This document shows, one piece after another, positions 51,455-63,414 of a stretch of 64,000 nt of DNA. The position numbers and the translations under genes were made by a program. Numbering within the stretch: position 1 is the first letter of the stretch; each line of letters starts with the position of its first letter. This DNA is from Phoebastria nigripes (Eukaryota > Chordata > Aves > Procellariiformes > Diomedeidae). Location: contig JAYKAV010001820.1 of assembly GCA_035582835.1 (NCBI GenBank), forward strand, positions 248,001 through 312,000, written 5' to 3'. The notes beneath the pieces are model-generated. The model saw only the letters and a program-made list of their open reading frames with translations. It was not told where the DNA came from and searched no databases.

Positions 51455-51561
51455 CTTCCCCACTAGCTTGCCTTTCCTGTTCATGCAAAGGTAGAAGTCT
51501 GTCTCCTTCCCTTTGATCCGGACTTGACTGCCAAAAGTGTCTGTTTCCACTAGAAGCTGGG
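51455..51561 (-). CDS. FGF18: FGF18, penultimate coding exon (107 nt)
   Basis: This is the middle exon of the FGF beta-trefoil core. It encodes the end of an Ala codon and then [20 protein letters not shown] followed by [15 protein letters not shown], human residues 84-119. The only difference I see from human is E105D. Cys109, partner of Cys127 in the next exon, is present. The length of 107 nt (2 + 35 codons) is the expected phase 1 to phase 0 exon. The donor is AAG|GTAAGT (GT at 51454-51453 on the minus strand). The acceptor is a pyrimidine-rich tract ending ACAAG before 51561; the last three bases AAG are a less usual acceptor than CAG or TAG. The Ala codon needs its G from the upstream exon, which is not in the window. 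Joining to the next exon gives Lys-Pro without a frame break. Confidence 0.96.
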
Positions 51562-54171
51562 CTTGTAAAGGAAGAAGAAAAAAAAGCATTTACCAATGTG
51601 GTCCCATTAAGTCAGAGCGTGCAAAGCTCATCAGCGCATTGTCCCGTTACCTCTACCTGAAGCACACCACGCTGGGATGCTCTGCAAGGGAACAACCCAA
51701 GGAACCACCCCGGGGCTGGGCGCCAGGCCGGGTCACAGGCGCAGATCTGACACGGCTCCGCTGACTCCTGCGCGGACGCTCCAGATTTAATGGCAGTTTA
51801 GCACAGAACATGCATATACACGTGTGTGCTCCATCAGTCCACACCAACCCCACCACCCCATCAGCAATATAAAGCTCAATGCTAATGCTCTCCTTCACGC
51901 TGCAGGAGGGTTCTTGGAGAGTAAGAACATGGATTTTATTCTCATGAAGATAAAAGATTAGCATGACAGGAATGAAAATCCTTTCCCCGCAGCCAGCAGC
52001 CCTCAAACACTTCACAGAAGTGGTCCAGCCACACGCTCGTGGTGCAAAACATCGCAGTGATCTCCTGAAGATCNCCGCAACAGCTGGCAGGGGAGAAATA
52101 CGGCACTGCTTGTTCTGTCTGATGAACACCCGCCCCGCCGACGTCCTCTATGTGTCTAGCTGTGTTCCCAGGAGGGCACTAATTGCTCTCTGGCAGTCCA
52201 GGTCCGTGACTCCTGCTCTAGCTGGGAGAAATATGCCAATCTCATAGTGCCTCGCATGTTTATTGAGGCCAGAGCTGGTTTGCAGCGTTGCCAGGAGCCA
52301 TGGTAGAGGGCAGATTTTGATTTCTACTGCATCTTCATAAAGCACCTGCCCCGACACAACTGTATTTGCAGAAGTGGCCGAGCTGCCACCCAGATGTGTA
52401 GCGTGCCATCAGCATCTCGAAAACCTAGACACGTCCAAATTCAGCGTTTTATTCCGCCTCTGATCTAAACACGAATTCCAGTCATGCTCGAGGTTCGGAT
52501 TCCAGGAATTTCCCTGGAGAGGCAGGAACACGCAGACTGGACATTTTGGTTCAGATCCATCTCCGATATGCAGGGGGAGAAAGGAGACATGGTCGAAACA
52601 CAATGCAAGAATGTGTAAGTGTCAGCAAGTGCAAATCCACGGTCCTGCTCTGGAAATGCTCACGCTTGTANGACCTGAGCCTTACCGTAGAAACACAGCT
52701 TTTGCCAAACTCTGGAGAATGTTTGATCTGTGCTGCAAAAAGTCACATTCTTTTTGGCATTCATATTTCAAACTTTAAAACCCTCTAAGAGCAAATATGT
52801 TCACTGTAAGGATTTACCATGGGGATAGAAATAGGAGTTTGTTTCATTTAAACACATTAATATTTTTCCCACTTGTAAAGTCAGCTTTTGGCTTCTGCAG
52901 CAGTGCAAATATCACAAACCTTTAACTCACAAGGGCCCTAAACGGAGTTTTCCCTTTGCAGCTCAGTCACATATGCAAGTTCAGGGTTTTCNAGTTACTA
53001 GCTGCTTACATTTATTTAGATATATTTGTTCAACCTTTATCACAGGGGATATTTAAAGAATAACTTCTGACAGCAAGTGGGATAATGCCTGTATTATAGC
53101 AGAATATTACTTGNAATCATGCATAAATATGGATATTTATCTAAGTCTTTCAGAAATGCACCATGGGTTTGGGTATCTGTGATGGAGAGCAGCTTGCCAG
53201 CGACACCCGGGTGCTGCGGGCTTTCTCTCCGCACCTGCCAAGGTGGTATCGAACCAGTGACCACTTCAGTGAGGAAGGGCCACATGAACCAGAAATATNC
53301 CATCGTAGTAAGGATATAAAGATGAGCAAAGCCAGGATGGGGGAGGATGGCACAGGGTCAAAGATGGGTCTTCAAGGGGAAGATGGGCAATATGGTATAT
53401 AACTTGGTGAATGCCCACTGCTTCAAGAAGTTCAGAGAGGCTGCTCAGATGCAATGCAGCATTAATAGACAAGGGAATAGCCAAAGGTATGACTACCTTT
53501 CAAGAGCTGACTGTGAAAGGTCTTCCCCTCAAATGAGCAAGGGCATTAGAGAGGACTAATGGTCAACCTCAGAGCAATCTGGAGAGCAGCAGCCCGGACA
53601 CGAGGGAAGGTTATGGAGCCAGCACAAGAGGTCCCAAAGATCATCCCAAGGACCACGGCCAACACCCAGAGCGCCAAGGAGTCGCCCACAGATCTACAGT
53701 GTCGAACCCACCCAGGCACACAAACGGACCTGGGGCCACCCACCGAAGGGGTCAAGCGAGGGCTCCACAGCTTGCACACAGGCATGAACAGGACACGGCA
53801 AGTTCCCGTCTAAGCTGCAAGGCATTCCCCGTCCGATCCAGTCTCAGCGCTGCAACTAAAGCAACTAAGAATAACACTGAATACCAGATACGGGTTTTGG
53901 CCAGCCGAAGTAGGAGCTAATGTTGATAAGGCACTCCAATGCGAGAGCCTCGANCCGCGGTCCTGCCGGACAGTCAGCAATCCTCACCTCTCCGACACAG
54001 GTCCCCCCCTGGCAGCCCACGCTCAGATGGACAAACATGGGGCATGNCGGCTCGCGTTCCCCCCCGCCTCGCTCTGCAGCCAGTATGAGTAATATCCAAG
54101 CTGATTTTAATTTGAAAAATATCACCTTAAAAAGATGCCGGTTCCCTGCTGTGAAAATTAAAACCATCTGG

Positions 54172-54320
54172 ATGGAGTGATTTCAAATAATTAATCTAGG
54201 TCTCCTTTGACACCGCTACTAATTAAAATATGATACCTTCCTCCCCCTTTTTAAATAAAGAATTTAAATAAAGTTTAAAGATCTAATAAAATAATGTCAT
54301 AATTTAGAACTAAATGGAAG
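54172..54320. promoter_or_regulatory. AT-rich unique block with TCF/LEF- and homeodomain-type words
   Basis: TCCTTTGACACC (CTTTGA-type TCF/LEF word) and ACTAATTAAAATATG, AAATAATTAATC and TTTAAAGATCT lie within 150 bases, next to GC-rich sequence on both sides. It is in the FGF18 intron upstream of the 107-nt exon. Candidate intronic enhancer only. Confidence 0.25.
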
Positions 54321-56514
54321 TCACCTTTCCTGCGGGCTGCAAAGGTTACGCCGGCGCTGAGATCCCTCCCGGGCTAGTGCCACAGCACGGACCGAGCAGC
54401 AGCCGATGGGCAAGCGCCCAGTGCGACACCCACACCGGTAAATACACCGGCACACACGGCCCAGCGCCCCGAGGAGGCTCGCGAGCCCCCAAGATCATCC
54501 TGCACCCAGTGTCTGGGAGTGGGGAGCAGCGGGCAGGAGGTTCAGCAGATGCTGCCTGCTCCCCGCTGTGACCCTCGCTGCCGAAGTACAGGCTAAGGCC
54601 ACCCATAGGTACCCGCTTCTGTAAAACCTGAGTCTTAAGATGCTGGAAACATGTTCTTATTTCTAGGGATCCTCGACCTCCTTTCCTACAAGAGATCAGT
54701 GCGGCTTTAGGGCTGGGTTCATAACCCAGTTGGCTTCCAGCCTAAGGCACCCCTTTCAGGTGATTCTCCTTTTTACAACAGGCATCTAAATGGGGAAGGA
54801 TTTGCCCCTCTCTCCCTAAATTCTCTCAGGAGCCCAGACAGAGACCTTGGACAACACATCTAGTCAGCTAAAACCAGCTGGGATGAATCCCAGCCCTGAA
54901 CGCTGCAACAAGAGTTTCTGGGGGACGGAGGCTGGCCCAGCAGAAGGGGCTGCTGAGGCCTCCCACCCCACTCACACGTGGCAGGAGAAGAGCTCACTCA
55001 CTCCCAACAGGATTTAAATTAATGTTAAACTGGACTTGGCTTGCTGTCTTGTTTCTATGATAAAGATGCTATGGCCACAACAAAAGTGCCAGGGAAAATC
55101 CAAGAGAATTTCCATTGAGAGCTCAGGTAAAGTAAGACCCACCAAGCTGGAGCAGCGTCCCCACGGCAGTCGCTGCTCAGGACACCTGCCTTCCCCCTCC
55201 ATTAGTCCCTGGATACACCACAGAGAGATTCCAATCTTTATTTTCAAAAGCCCTGCGCTCTAGCCCTCAGATCAGGTATTATTGTTTAAATTCTTTGACA
55301 GCTAGATATTCTGATATATTTTCCAGGGGGGGCAAAAAAAAGAGCTAAAGAGAAAAGATGTCTTTAGAGGGTGAGATCTTCTGCTACATGCTTTTGCCTT
55401 ATTGGCCCATTTAACCTAAACCTTCCTGAAAACTCCCACTGGAAGAGACTGGAATTCCTCACATGTCTGGGTGAAAAGGATTACATATATATGTTGAAAA
55501 GCTATCTTCCAGCTAAGAAAACATGAAGTCAGGGAGATATGTGAAGGTGGCAGAAAATATGCCAAATTATCTTTCAAATATTTCCTGGGAGTGGGAGGAC
55601 GGGAGCCAGAAAAGCACGGGGAAAGAAAGGAGAAAGAGGGCACCTGAGAAGTGTGAGGTTTACATGTACCTATCACAAAAGCCTAAGCACCAGCCAGTTT
55701 CAGATAAATAAAGAGATAAAGGGGAAAACACAACAAAGGTGCAGAAGGACTGGATACTTCGAGTCTATCCTCCATTGTTTTGGTTTTTTTCAGGTATAAA
55801 CCCTGCAAAAGGAACCGCAGAGAAAAAGAAGCTACAGCCGCTTACGCTGCCCACGGGCACCTTGAAGCAGGCCAGCTAAAACAGATTTCCTGGGGAAACA
55901 GATCTCAGAGGGGACAAAGATTTTGTTGCTGTTGTTGCACTTTTTTTCCTCATGCAATTACAAGGTCGGGGAAGCTATTCTCGGCACTTGAAACCATTTC
56001 CAGTTAATGAAGAGGAAGGACGTACAGATACGCCAAGGCTGGGACCACAGCGTCTGTGATGGAGAGCGGCTTCCCAGTTTAGTAACTCTGATGCTATAAA
56101 CCGAGACAAAGTGCATTTCCATCGTTCACAGCATATATCACATCTGATGGGAGAGTAAGATTTACTCTCTGGTAAGACTGTATCTTCCAGCGAGAACCCC
56201 GGCATGGCCAAGGGTGCTTAAAATAGTTGAAATGTGCTCAAACACGGCCTACCCCCTACCAAAACCACGTGAATCCCTTACACGACCACAACATAGGAGA
56301 GAATGACCCTGTCTCCACTTCACATTCATGATGTAATGACAAGGGAATAATGCCAGAATTAGGTAAAGTCTGGAGGGTCTAATAAAGCCCGCAGGCTATG
56401 AACAAGTGCAGGAATCTAGGCTGCATCCTCAAGTTTTGTTTGCACGCTTGTATATTCCTCCAAACTGTATCATTTTAAACAGTTATAACCCATAAAACCC
56501 AAATCCCTTCTCAA

Positions 56515-56560
56515 TTATCCAGGTCCAAATCAGGAGTAACCACTGAAATCAATAAGGCTG
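56515..56560. repeat. Ancient repeat relic (AAATCAGGAGTAAC type)
   Basis: CCAAATCAGGAGTAACCACT and GAAATCAATAAGG match the core of a widespread sauropsid repeat that carries AAATCAGGAGTAACTCCA and GAAGTCAATGG. Only this core survives. Confidence 0.35.
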
Positions 56561-58980
56561 GTGCTCAGGAGGGCAGAGCTCTGACCCACATACCACTGCA
56601 ATTAGCTCATCGAGTCTGTCTTTAGCAAGCATAGGATACGTATGTCAAATTATTAAAAGGGATGGTTGTGGGGGGGAGGAGTAAGAGCAGCTCCAAGATC
56701 CGGGCTCCAGGTATTTTCTTTTTTAAGCCATCACTTTGCACAAGCAAGGGAACTACCTGGTGTTAGAGCCGGGGGACTGCACAGGGAGCAGCGCACCCAG
56801 GCTTTTAAAAATGCCATCTCTAAATGAGGTTTTCTTTTAAACCTCATTTAAACATCATATCTTTTACTCGGTCAGCTGATGCAGTTAGGGAAAAAGACAT
56901 GATTTGGAGCGCATAAGCCCCTCAGAGCACCAACACATCAATATACACCAAGTGCCAAGTCCCCCGCGGCGCTTCTCCATGCTCAATTTTGGGGCGGGAA
57001 GGGGAGCAGGACAGAGGGCTCTGTGTGAACAAAGGAAAGACTGCAGAGATAACCTGCCATCCGCGTAACAGCCTCAGTAGCTCTCAGGAACCAGACAGGT
57101 TAAATATTTGCATGGGAGACATCAGAAGAAAATCTATAATGCAGCAAAGACCTCAAAGGCACTTACACTGCAGCAACCTGATCCTGCAAATACTTTCTCA
57201 CAAAGGACTTCACACACATCGGGAAGTCCCTCGAGTGCTGATAAAGACCCCTACGTGGCTTCAGGGTCCCACCTCTGCCACTGGCCGCATGGCTGGACGC
57301 GCCGGGAGCATGGCTTTGGACACGGAGGTGCAAGCTTCCCCCCTCCCCAGCCCTCCGCAGGGCTGTCTCCTCGCCCTGCCTACCTGCAACCNCCCCAAGG
57401 GCTTGATGTGATGGAGCAAAGTGCAGGATCACAGCCCTTTTAACAGAGAAACGAGGGCCAAAATTCCTCTTTCTGGCGCGCTCTGGGACACCTTCCTCTG
57501 GGTTTCACCTCTGCACTAGCTGATAGGAGCTTCAGTCTCTGGGAGATGCTTTCAGGTACTCTCATCCGCAAACAACGACCTAACACCAAGAAGGCATCCT
57601 GTCCCATTTCCAGGATGCTGAGCTATCCCCTCAGCGCTCACTGGGCACATCTACGTGACACGAGGCCAAGACATGTGGAAATACCCGTGCTGGTGCCAAC
57701 CACGCCAGCCTGAGTACCCAGCCCAAGANAGCTGTGCGAGCGTGACACACTGCCGCAGGCACTTAACCCCGCGAGGCGCACAGACCGAGATACTCAGGTA
57801 CTAAAATATCACTCGCACACTAGTGAAACCTCCACTATTTAAGCCTGTCACGCCGTTACAGGGGTCTCACCCGTAGGGACGCCCACCCAAAAAACTCCAC
57901 TACCAGTTCAGCGCTGGCTAACAAAACACGCCCAGGGAACGATGCTGAGCTGCTGGTGTTGCCCGAGCATCTCAGGGACCATCTCGGGGAGAGTCTGCCT
58001 CCCCACCCCGCAGGAGATGTGTTGCTTATGCCAGAATGGCAGTATCAAGGAAAAAAGAATATTCTGAAACAAAGTAGTCTCTTCAGGATTGCCCACTCTG
58101 GCTCCTGAAGGATGACAAAGCTGCCAGGCGTGGTCCCTATAAAATAACTCCGTTGACCACATCTTGGGAGAAGCTTAAATGAAATTTGCTAATTTGAGGT
58201 CTTTAATCAGCCCACGCACAGGAAATTTGTTTGATAATTTAGCTGACATAAGACCAGAATAAATATGAAGGTAGGTCTTACAGATTTTGCCCAACTTAAA
58301 TAAAAAGTTAATAAATCACAGAACCTGTGATTCTGTCAAAAACGAAAAATAAAAAATATCTGAGGNCAATATTAAAACTGTAAGTACCATGTTACCAGCC
58401 CAAGCCTGCACTACCCAGAGCCTGGTCATCATTTACCCACGTGAAAAATGAATGTAAAATACTGTCATTCTGTATATAAAACAGAATGCACCCATTTGGA
58501 GATCTAAGAAAACAGGATTAAGCAGTGGGGAATCAGACTTGGCCTCTTGCAGATGTTTTATACATAATTCACCATAAGAGACACTAAAAATATTTTGGCA
58601 CTTGCTTCAATGATGGTGAATAAGCTTATTTAGACAAGATTCAGTAAAACTGGAGGCGATAGGATGTGTGCTTTAAAAACGCCTGGGCGGGGAGCGGCAG
58701 CGAACAAATTCTGCACTGAACTTTGCCACCTGCACACTCGCAATGACTAAGAAGTAGGCCTGGAAAGAGAAACGTTAAAAATGTTAGCACAGAAATTCCT
58801 CTATCTCACCAGGGTGTCTTGCTGCCTCCAAACACAGCTCAAGTGGACAGTATTGCTACAGAGGCAGGAAAACTGCTTGACAAGCTGCCAGGCTCCGAGT
58901 CTGGAATTAGTGAAGGATGAGCCTCCAAAAAGTTCAGAAGCTCTGTAATGCTTGAAAAAGCACCTAAAATGAAAAATAAA

Positions 58981-59040
58981 GGGCCAAACCCTGATGTCTT
59001 TGATCATTCTCATTTGAATAAACTCCTACTGACATAGTCA
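58981..59040. repeat. Ancient repeat relic (GGGCCAAACCCTGAT type)
   Basis: GGGCCAAACCCTGATGTCTT and TTGAATAAACTCCTACTGAC keep the order of an old sauropsid repeat (GGCCAAATCCTGAT ... GAATAACCCCTTACTGAC). The same block forms part of a chance open frame on the minus strand. Confidence 0.35.
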
Positions 59041-59277
59041 AGCCCAACAGACAAGGACCTCTGAACCTGGCCCGGAGCGCCTAGCTGAAACACATCCAAA
59101 GCACTGGAGTCTCTTGGGTCTGGAAATAGCGTGAACCTTTCCCGTGCCGCAGAGGGTTAGAATTACCGCAAGAACAAACCCTGCTGATGTTATTTTGACT
59201 CGCTTGTTCCCAGTCTCAGCTGAACCCCCCCAAAAATACTGATGTATACAAAAATAACAATAAGCNGAGAATGATAA

Positions 59278-59919
59278 CTATGGGAACCCCAGGTACTCTT
59301 GCTTCTCCAAAGCTGCTTTATTTGTGGCCAGAAGTGAAGGACAGACCACGTTTACTCTGAAGCACTCACCCACCTCTCTTGGGGAACCTGGTGGTTGGCT
59401 GCTCATCCTCGGCAATGAAGTAGGTGTGATGTTAGCACCACCATATCCTCCTGCCGAGGAGTCCCAAACACATAAATCTCTCCCGTATGCCAACACCATG
59501 ATGGTTTCACATGCTCCAAAAGTTAGTCCATCCAGGCTCCACTGCTGTATTTGTGAGTGCTCCAAAATGGGGCTAATCAGGAGAAACATGTAGAGTATTT
59601 GCAGTGTTAGTTGCATTAAGATTATCAGCCATGCCTGATATAAAAAGATGCTATGTTCTATCATGCAGGTTTTATTATTCTGTGCCCTCCAGTAAAAGTT
59701 GAAATTATGACAATTAATTTTATGGATAGGAATATAAGCACGCTTGTGCATTTCCTCAAAGGGGCTCATTGTAACTTTCCCTTCTTCCAGCAAGTAAAAA
59801 ATATGCTGAAAATAAAAGTTGCAGGATGCTCCAGTATTTTCAATGGGATTCTTGTGGCTCTGGAACCCAGAGGAGCGGAGGCAGCAGCACAACCTACCAG
59901 AAAAAATGTTCTGGCACAT
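59278..59919 (-). other. Long open frame of unknown status (213 codons)
   Basis: This is the longest open frame in a not especially GC-rich part of the window. The translated sequence has a hydrophobic middle part (WLIILMQLTLQILYMFLLIS) followed by QWSLDGLTFGACETIMVLAY and GRDLCVWDSSAGGYGG. The inner part is followed by a GTGGGTGAG donor-like site near 59380, so a shorter exon is conceivable. No start context, family or homologue was recognised, and it sits in an FGF18 intron on the same strand. It is listed because open frames of this length are rare at this base composition. Confidence 0.15.
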
Positions 59920-61105
59920 GGGGAAAATTCCTCTATGTTTTAAGATTTCAAACAGGGTTTGCTCTTACAAATGGATGCAAACGCAATTTCAAAGATATCT
60001 GACTTTTTAATGCTTGTGCTGCTGATGCTCACTTTTGCCATGTAAAAGATAACACACTATTAAATGAAGTATAGACAGTCGTCACCCTTAGATAAGAGTA
60101 AGAGAGTGTGACTATTTTTGGGTAAGGGTTGAAAGAGGTGGACAAGAACTGATCGTCTATAGCACCTGGGGATGCATCCTCTGGAGCCAACTGCAGTCAA
60201 AGCAAGTCCCTTGGGTGAAGCACCTTGGAGGAGGGTCCTCCACATCAGTCCCTTTGAAAAGGTCTCTCCTTACAGACACAGCACAATTGTTTCAACTATT
60301 CTCAGAGCAGCAGCAACAGAAATAACAACAAAATTCAGATATCACATTAACTCTGCCTTTAGCACCTTTGGTTTCACATATATTTTTGGAAACACATTCA
60401 TCGTGGGGCTTTTCTTAAACTATTACCCCCAGTCCACAGCATAGGTGAGACTATTTACTGGCCTTTTACTGCATTTTAATTGCAGGAGAAGTTTTAAAAG
60501 TCTTTTTTTTTTTCTCATTTCTAGAGTCATTTGGGACAAAAGGCATCTGGCACTGGGTATTTAAATAAGACCTGTCAGAACTGTAAAATTAGTTTTACGT
60601 TTTAATAAAGGTACTGTAAAAATCTCAAATATAATTCTGCATTCAAACCATAAGTGTTTGGATTAAGAAAAGGAGATCCCATGTTAAATCTTAATATAAA
60701 AAGTAAATCAAGTACAGAACTAAGCCAGTCCTCACCTGTGGTGTTAGAAACAAGAGCAGCAAAGAAAAGAGACAGTATCTCTAATAGCTTTTTGGGGGGT
60801 ATTCTGGGCTTACAGAATCAGCGTTGACAGTGTAAAATCCGTATTATATTATTTGTTACTTATCCCAGTTTCAATTCATCTAGAGACCCATGTCACCTGT
60901 AAAGCTCAGACTCAGTCCCATGTTTCCATCCAAAATTTTCTCAGCCCCTTTCTCTCCTCCCTGCACTAGAGCATCCTTCCCTCCCCTCCCCACCCTGGAG
61001 GGGGTGGCCCCGTGGATCCGCGCAGGGGACGGTCCCTCGAGGCAGTGGGTGCCACGCTGGTAGGTGACGCCGCTGCTGCAGGTGTCCAGCCTGTACGTGT
61101 CTTAC

Positions 61106-61183
61106 CACGGATAGACAGAGCTCGTTTAGCTTGGAGGCCTCTTCGGCCAGCTCTTTAAGCAGCACATAACTCCCTTCAAAAAT
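61106..61183 (-). CDS. Candidate 78-nt exon of an unidentified gene
   Basis: On the minus strand a pyrimidine-rich tract ending TGTCTGCAG precedes 61183, and GTG|GTAAGA follows 61106, so both splice sites are good. The 78 nt between are open in phase 0 and encode 26 residues beginning IFEGSYVLLKELAEEASKL and ending NELCLSV, an amphipathic helix-like peptide. The flanking frame stays open but looks like non-coding GC-rich sequence. I do not recognise the protein. It lies on the FGF18 strand, upstream of the 107-nt exon. As an FGF18 cassette between the known exons it would be read in a different phase and meet a TGA within three codons, so it cannot be an in-frame FGF18 insert there. Alternatives are an exon of a nested gene, a poison exon or chance. 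Confidence 0.35.
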
Positions 61184-62599
61184 CTGCAGACATACAGACA
61201 AAGGACAAAACCCAAAGGACAAACCCTCCTTCCAGCACTGCCCCGTGCCAGCGAGCACGTTCCTCCTCCCCGCCGGGACACCTCGCTGCTCTCCTATTTT
61301 ATCTCCTTCTACAATCTTTGGAGCAGACAGGAGAAGGAAATTCCCCACCGCTATTAATACATAGCAGACTTGAAATATTTCAAGGCAGCCCTGACGGCCA
61401 CATCTCCGTGCCAAGCCCGAGGAGCAGGGCTGCCCCTCACTTTTGCCATGGAAGGATGAAGCCACCTTAGAAACCAGCCAAGATGGCCAAGTCACCCCAC
61501 GCTTGCTGCCACCACCCGAGCTCAGCCGAGCACTGTTGCTGCAAGAGGAGCGGCCGGTGCCCACGACACCCCTCACCGCCAGAGCCGCCGGCACCAAGGA
61601 GCCTGAGGACATGCCACACAGCCCGTGGGGCAAGAGACAGCCCTTNGCAAACAACACCTTATCTGCAAGGGCTTTATAGCCCTGCGCAGAGTTGCAGCCG
61701 CCCTGGGAACGACCCATGGCAGAAGAGAGTCATTTCTCCATCCAGGACCCCAAAGCAGCAAAGGAACCAGCTAACTTGAGCTAAGGAGCTTCTGTGCAAG
61801 CTCCCGGTGGGGAAAGCAGATGNCTTTCCCTAAATCCAGGTGCTCCCCAGGCCTGGCCCTCCACCGAGGTNGTGAAGTGAGCAGAGACCCTCTGTAGAGC
61901 AGGGGAGCGGGAAGGGAAGAGCCGCAGGTGCAAGCAGGCTCAGGCCAGCCCCCAGCCTCCCCACAGCAACCGCCACGCTGCCCTCCTCCCTGCCTCCCGC
62001 TGCCCCGACCTGGTGTTTCGCTGCAGGTCCACCTCCGCTGCGAAGAGTTAAAACTCATCCCCCAACAGGCCCGAATGAAAAGGAGACAAAAAAGCAGGAT
62101 GCTGGTGAATGACAGCAGTGGGTGGCCGACGGCCCCTGCCTGGCGCTCTCCGCATACAACAGGCACAGCCAAGTGTGTCTGGCACCAGACAATTATTTCG
62201 CTGGAGGTGCGTGAGGCGGGAGCGCCGAGAGCCATTCTCACGGCGAAGCAACCAGCCATGTCGGCTAACAAAACCGCTCACTGGGAAGCGTCCCTCTCCT
62301 TGCTCCCATCTCCTCACCAGAGTTTGGGTTGGGTTTTTTTTTTTTCCTGTGTTGTCCTTCCTGCTGGGGCATTCGCAGCTCTGAAAAAAAAGCAGGTCAA
62401 ACATCCTCAAATGGTGTATTTAGTGCTTCCCCTCGGGTTTCCGTGGCTTCCCTGCCATTTTCCTACTGGACTTGGGAGCGCAGCAGTATTTATGGGGTAG
62501 CGAGCTGACCCCTCGGCTGCGGTGGGCGAGTGCCTGACGTTAAGTGCTGCTAATGCGTTTTGCATTTGTGCTCGGGGGCAGGAAATCTCAACTTCCAGT

Positions 62600-62830
62600 G
62601 CCAAGGGGTTAATTATAATTTATATAGCAAGATCTCAGGCTGTGGTTTTTTTTTTTTCTCCAGCTAATTAAGAGGTACAATTACCTTTAGGAATCAAAGG
62701 GATATTTTGGTACCCAGCTTTTAGAAACAGATTACAGGCACTTAAAACACAAGGACATCTTTGCTTTTCTACGCGTGCTTAGTTTTTGATTTAGATCATT
62801 AACAAGAAACTGTNGTATTCCTGATCCACC
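62600..62830. promoter_or_regulatory. AT-rich unique block with a RUNX-type word
   Basis: GGGTTAATTATAATTTATAT, a TGTGGTTT RUNX-type word at 62641-62648, and CAGCTAATTAAGAGGTACAA form a non-repetitive block in an FGF18 intron. RUNX2 with TCF/LEF control of FGF18 is described in skeletal cells, which makes the RUNX word of interest, but single 8-base words are expected by chance. Confidence 0.25.
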
Positions 62831-63374
62831 ATCACAATGTACTGGAGACCACCTATGGAAGCCATTGCAATAGGGTAACATATAGCATTGCTGCTTTCCC
62901 AGTGATTACCTACGTTTCCAACGACGTGTTTTACTGAAACATCACCTGCCGCTCAGGGCTCCGGCAAAACTTTCTGCTTATTAATTAACAAAGCTTCATG
63001 ATAACCTTGAGGTGGGTAATACCTAAACAGACCAGTCTATGCTTAGACTGCAAGCCCAGGACTACTTACTCCCAAGACAAGTAGCAGGTTGATGAATATT
63101 ATTGCTGTATTAGTACTAATTATTACTAAATCGTCCCAGACAGCATGGCAGCCCCTCTGCATTGCCCTCTTCTACCCAATGGCCCCATGCAAACGGGGGG
63201 GGGGGTCACTCGCCACGCAGGCCTTGGGAACTGGAGCCGAGGGATAATCAGCAGCACTGGCACCCAGGGTAGACGCGAGCACCCAGCGTGGCTGGGCAGC
63301 CNGGGAGGCCGGCGGGCAGCACCCGTGGGACCCACCTCCAGCAGCTCCAGCGGTGGGGANGCACAGGGCAAACA

Positions 63375-63414
63375 GTGCTGGGCTGTGCTGGGCTGCGCTG
63401 GGCAGCGCTGGGCA
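63375..63414 (+). repeat. 10-bp tandem repeat with G-quadruplex pattern
   Basis: Four units of GTGCTGGGCT / GCGCTGGGCA place GGG triplets exactly ten bases apart at 63380, 63390, 63400 and 63410 with seven-base loops. This fits the common G3N7 quadruplex rule on the plus strand. Confidence 0.85.

Noticed and set aside
53150..53920. Several short open frames in both directions with protein-like words
   Set aside because: They overlap heavily, are crossed by N bases and have no consistent phase or splice sites.
55780..56007. Plus-strand block after a very strong pyrimidine tract and CAG, reading YKPCKRNRREKEATAAYAAH
   Set aside because: The acceptor-like site is excellent, but no donor or stop at a sensible distance and no known protein were found; kept only as a note.
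60941..61717. 258-codon minus-strand open frame taken as a whole
   Set aside because: Only the 78-nt part at 61106-61183 has splice sites and a coded look; the rest resembles GC-rich non-coding sequence.
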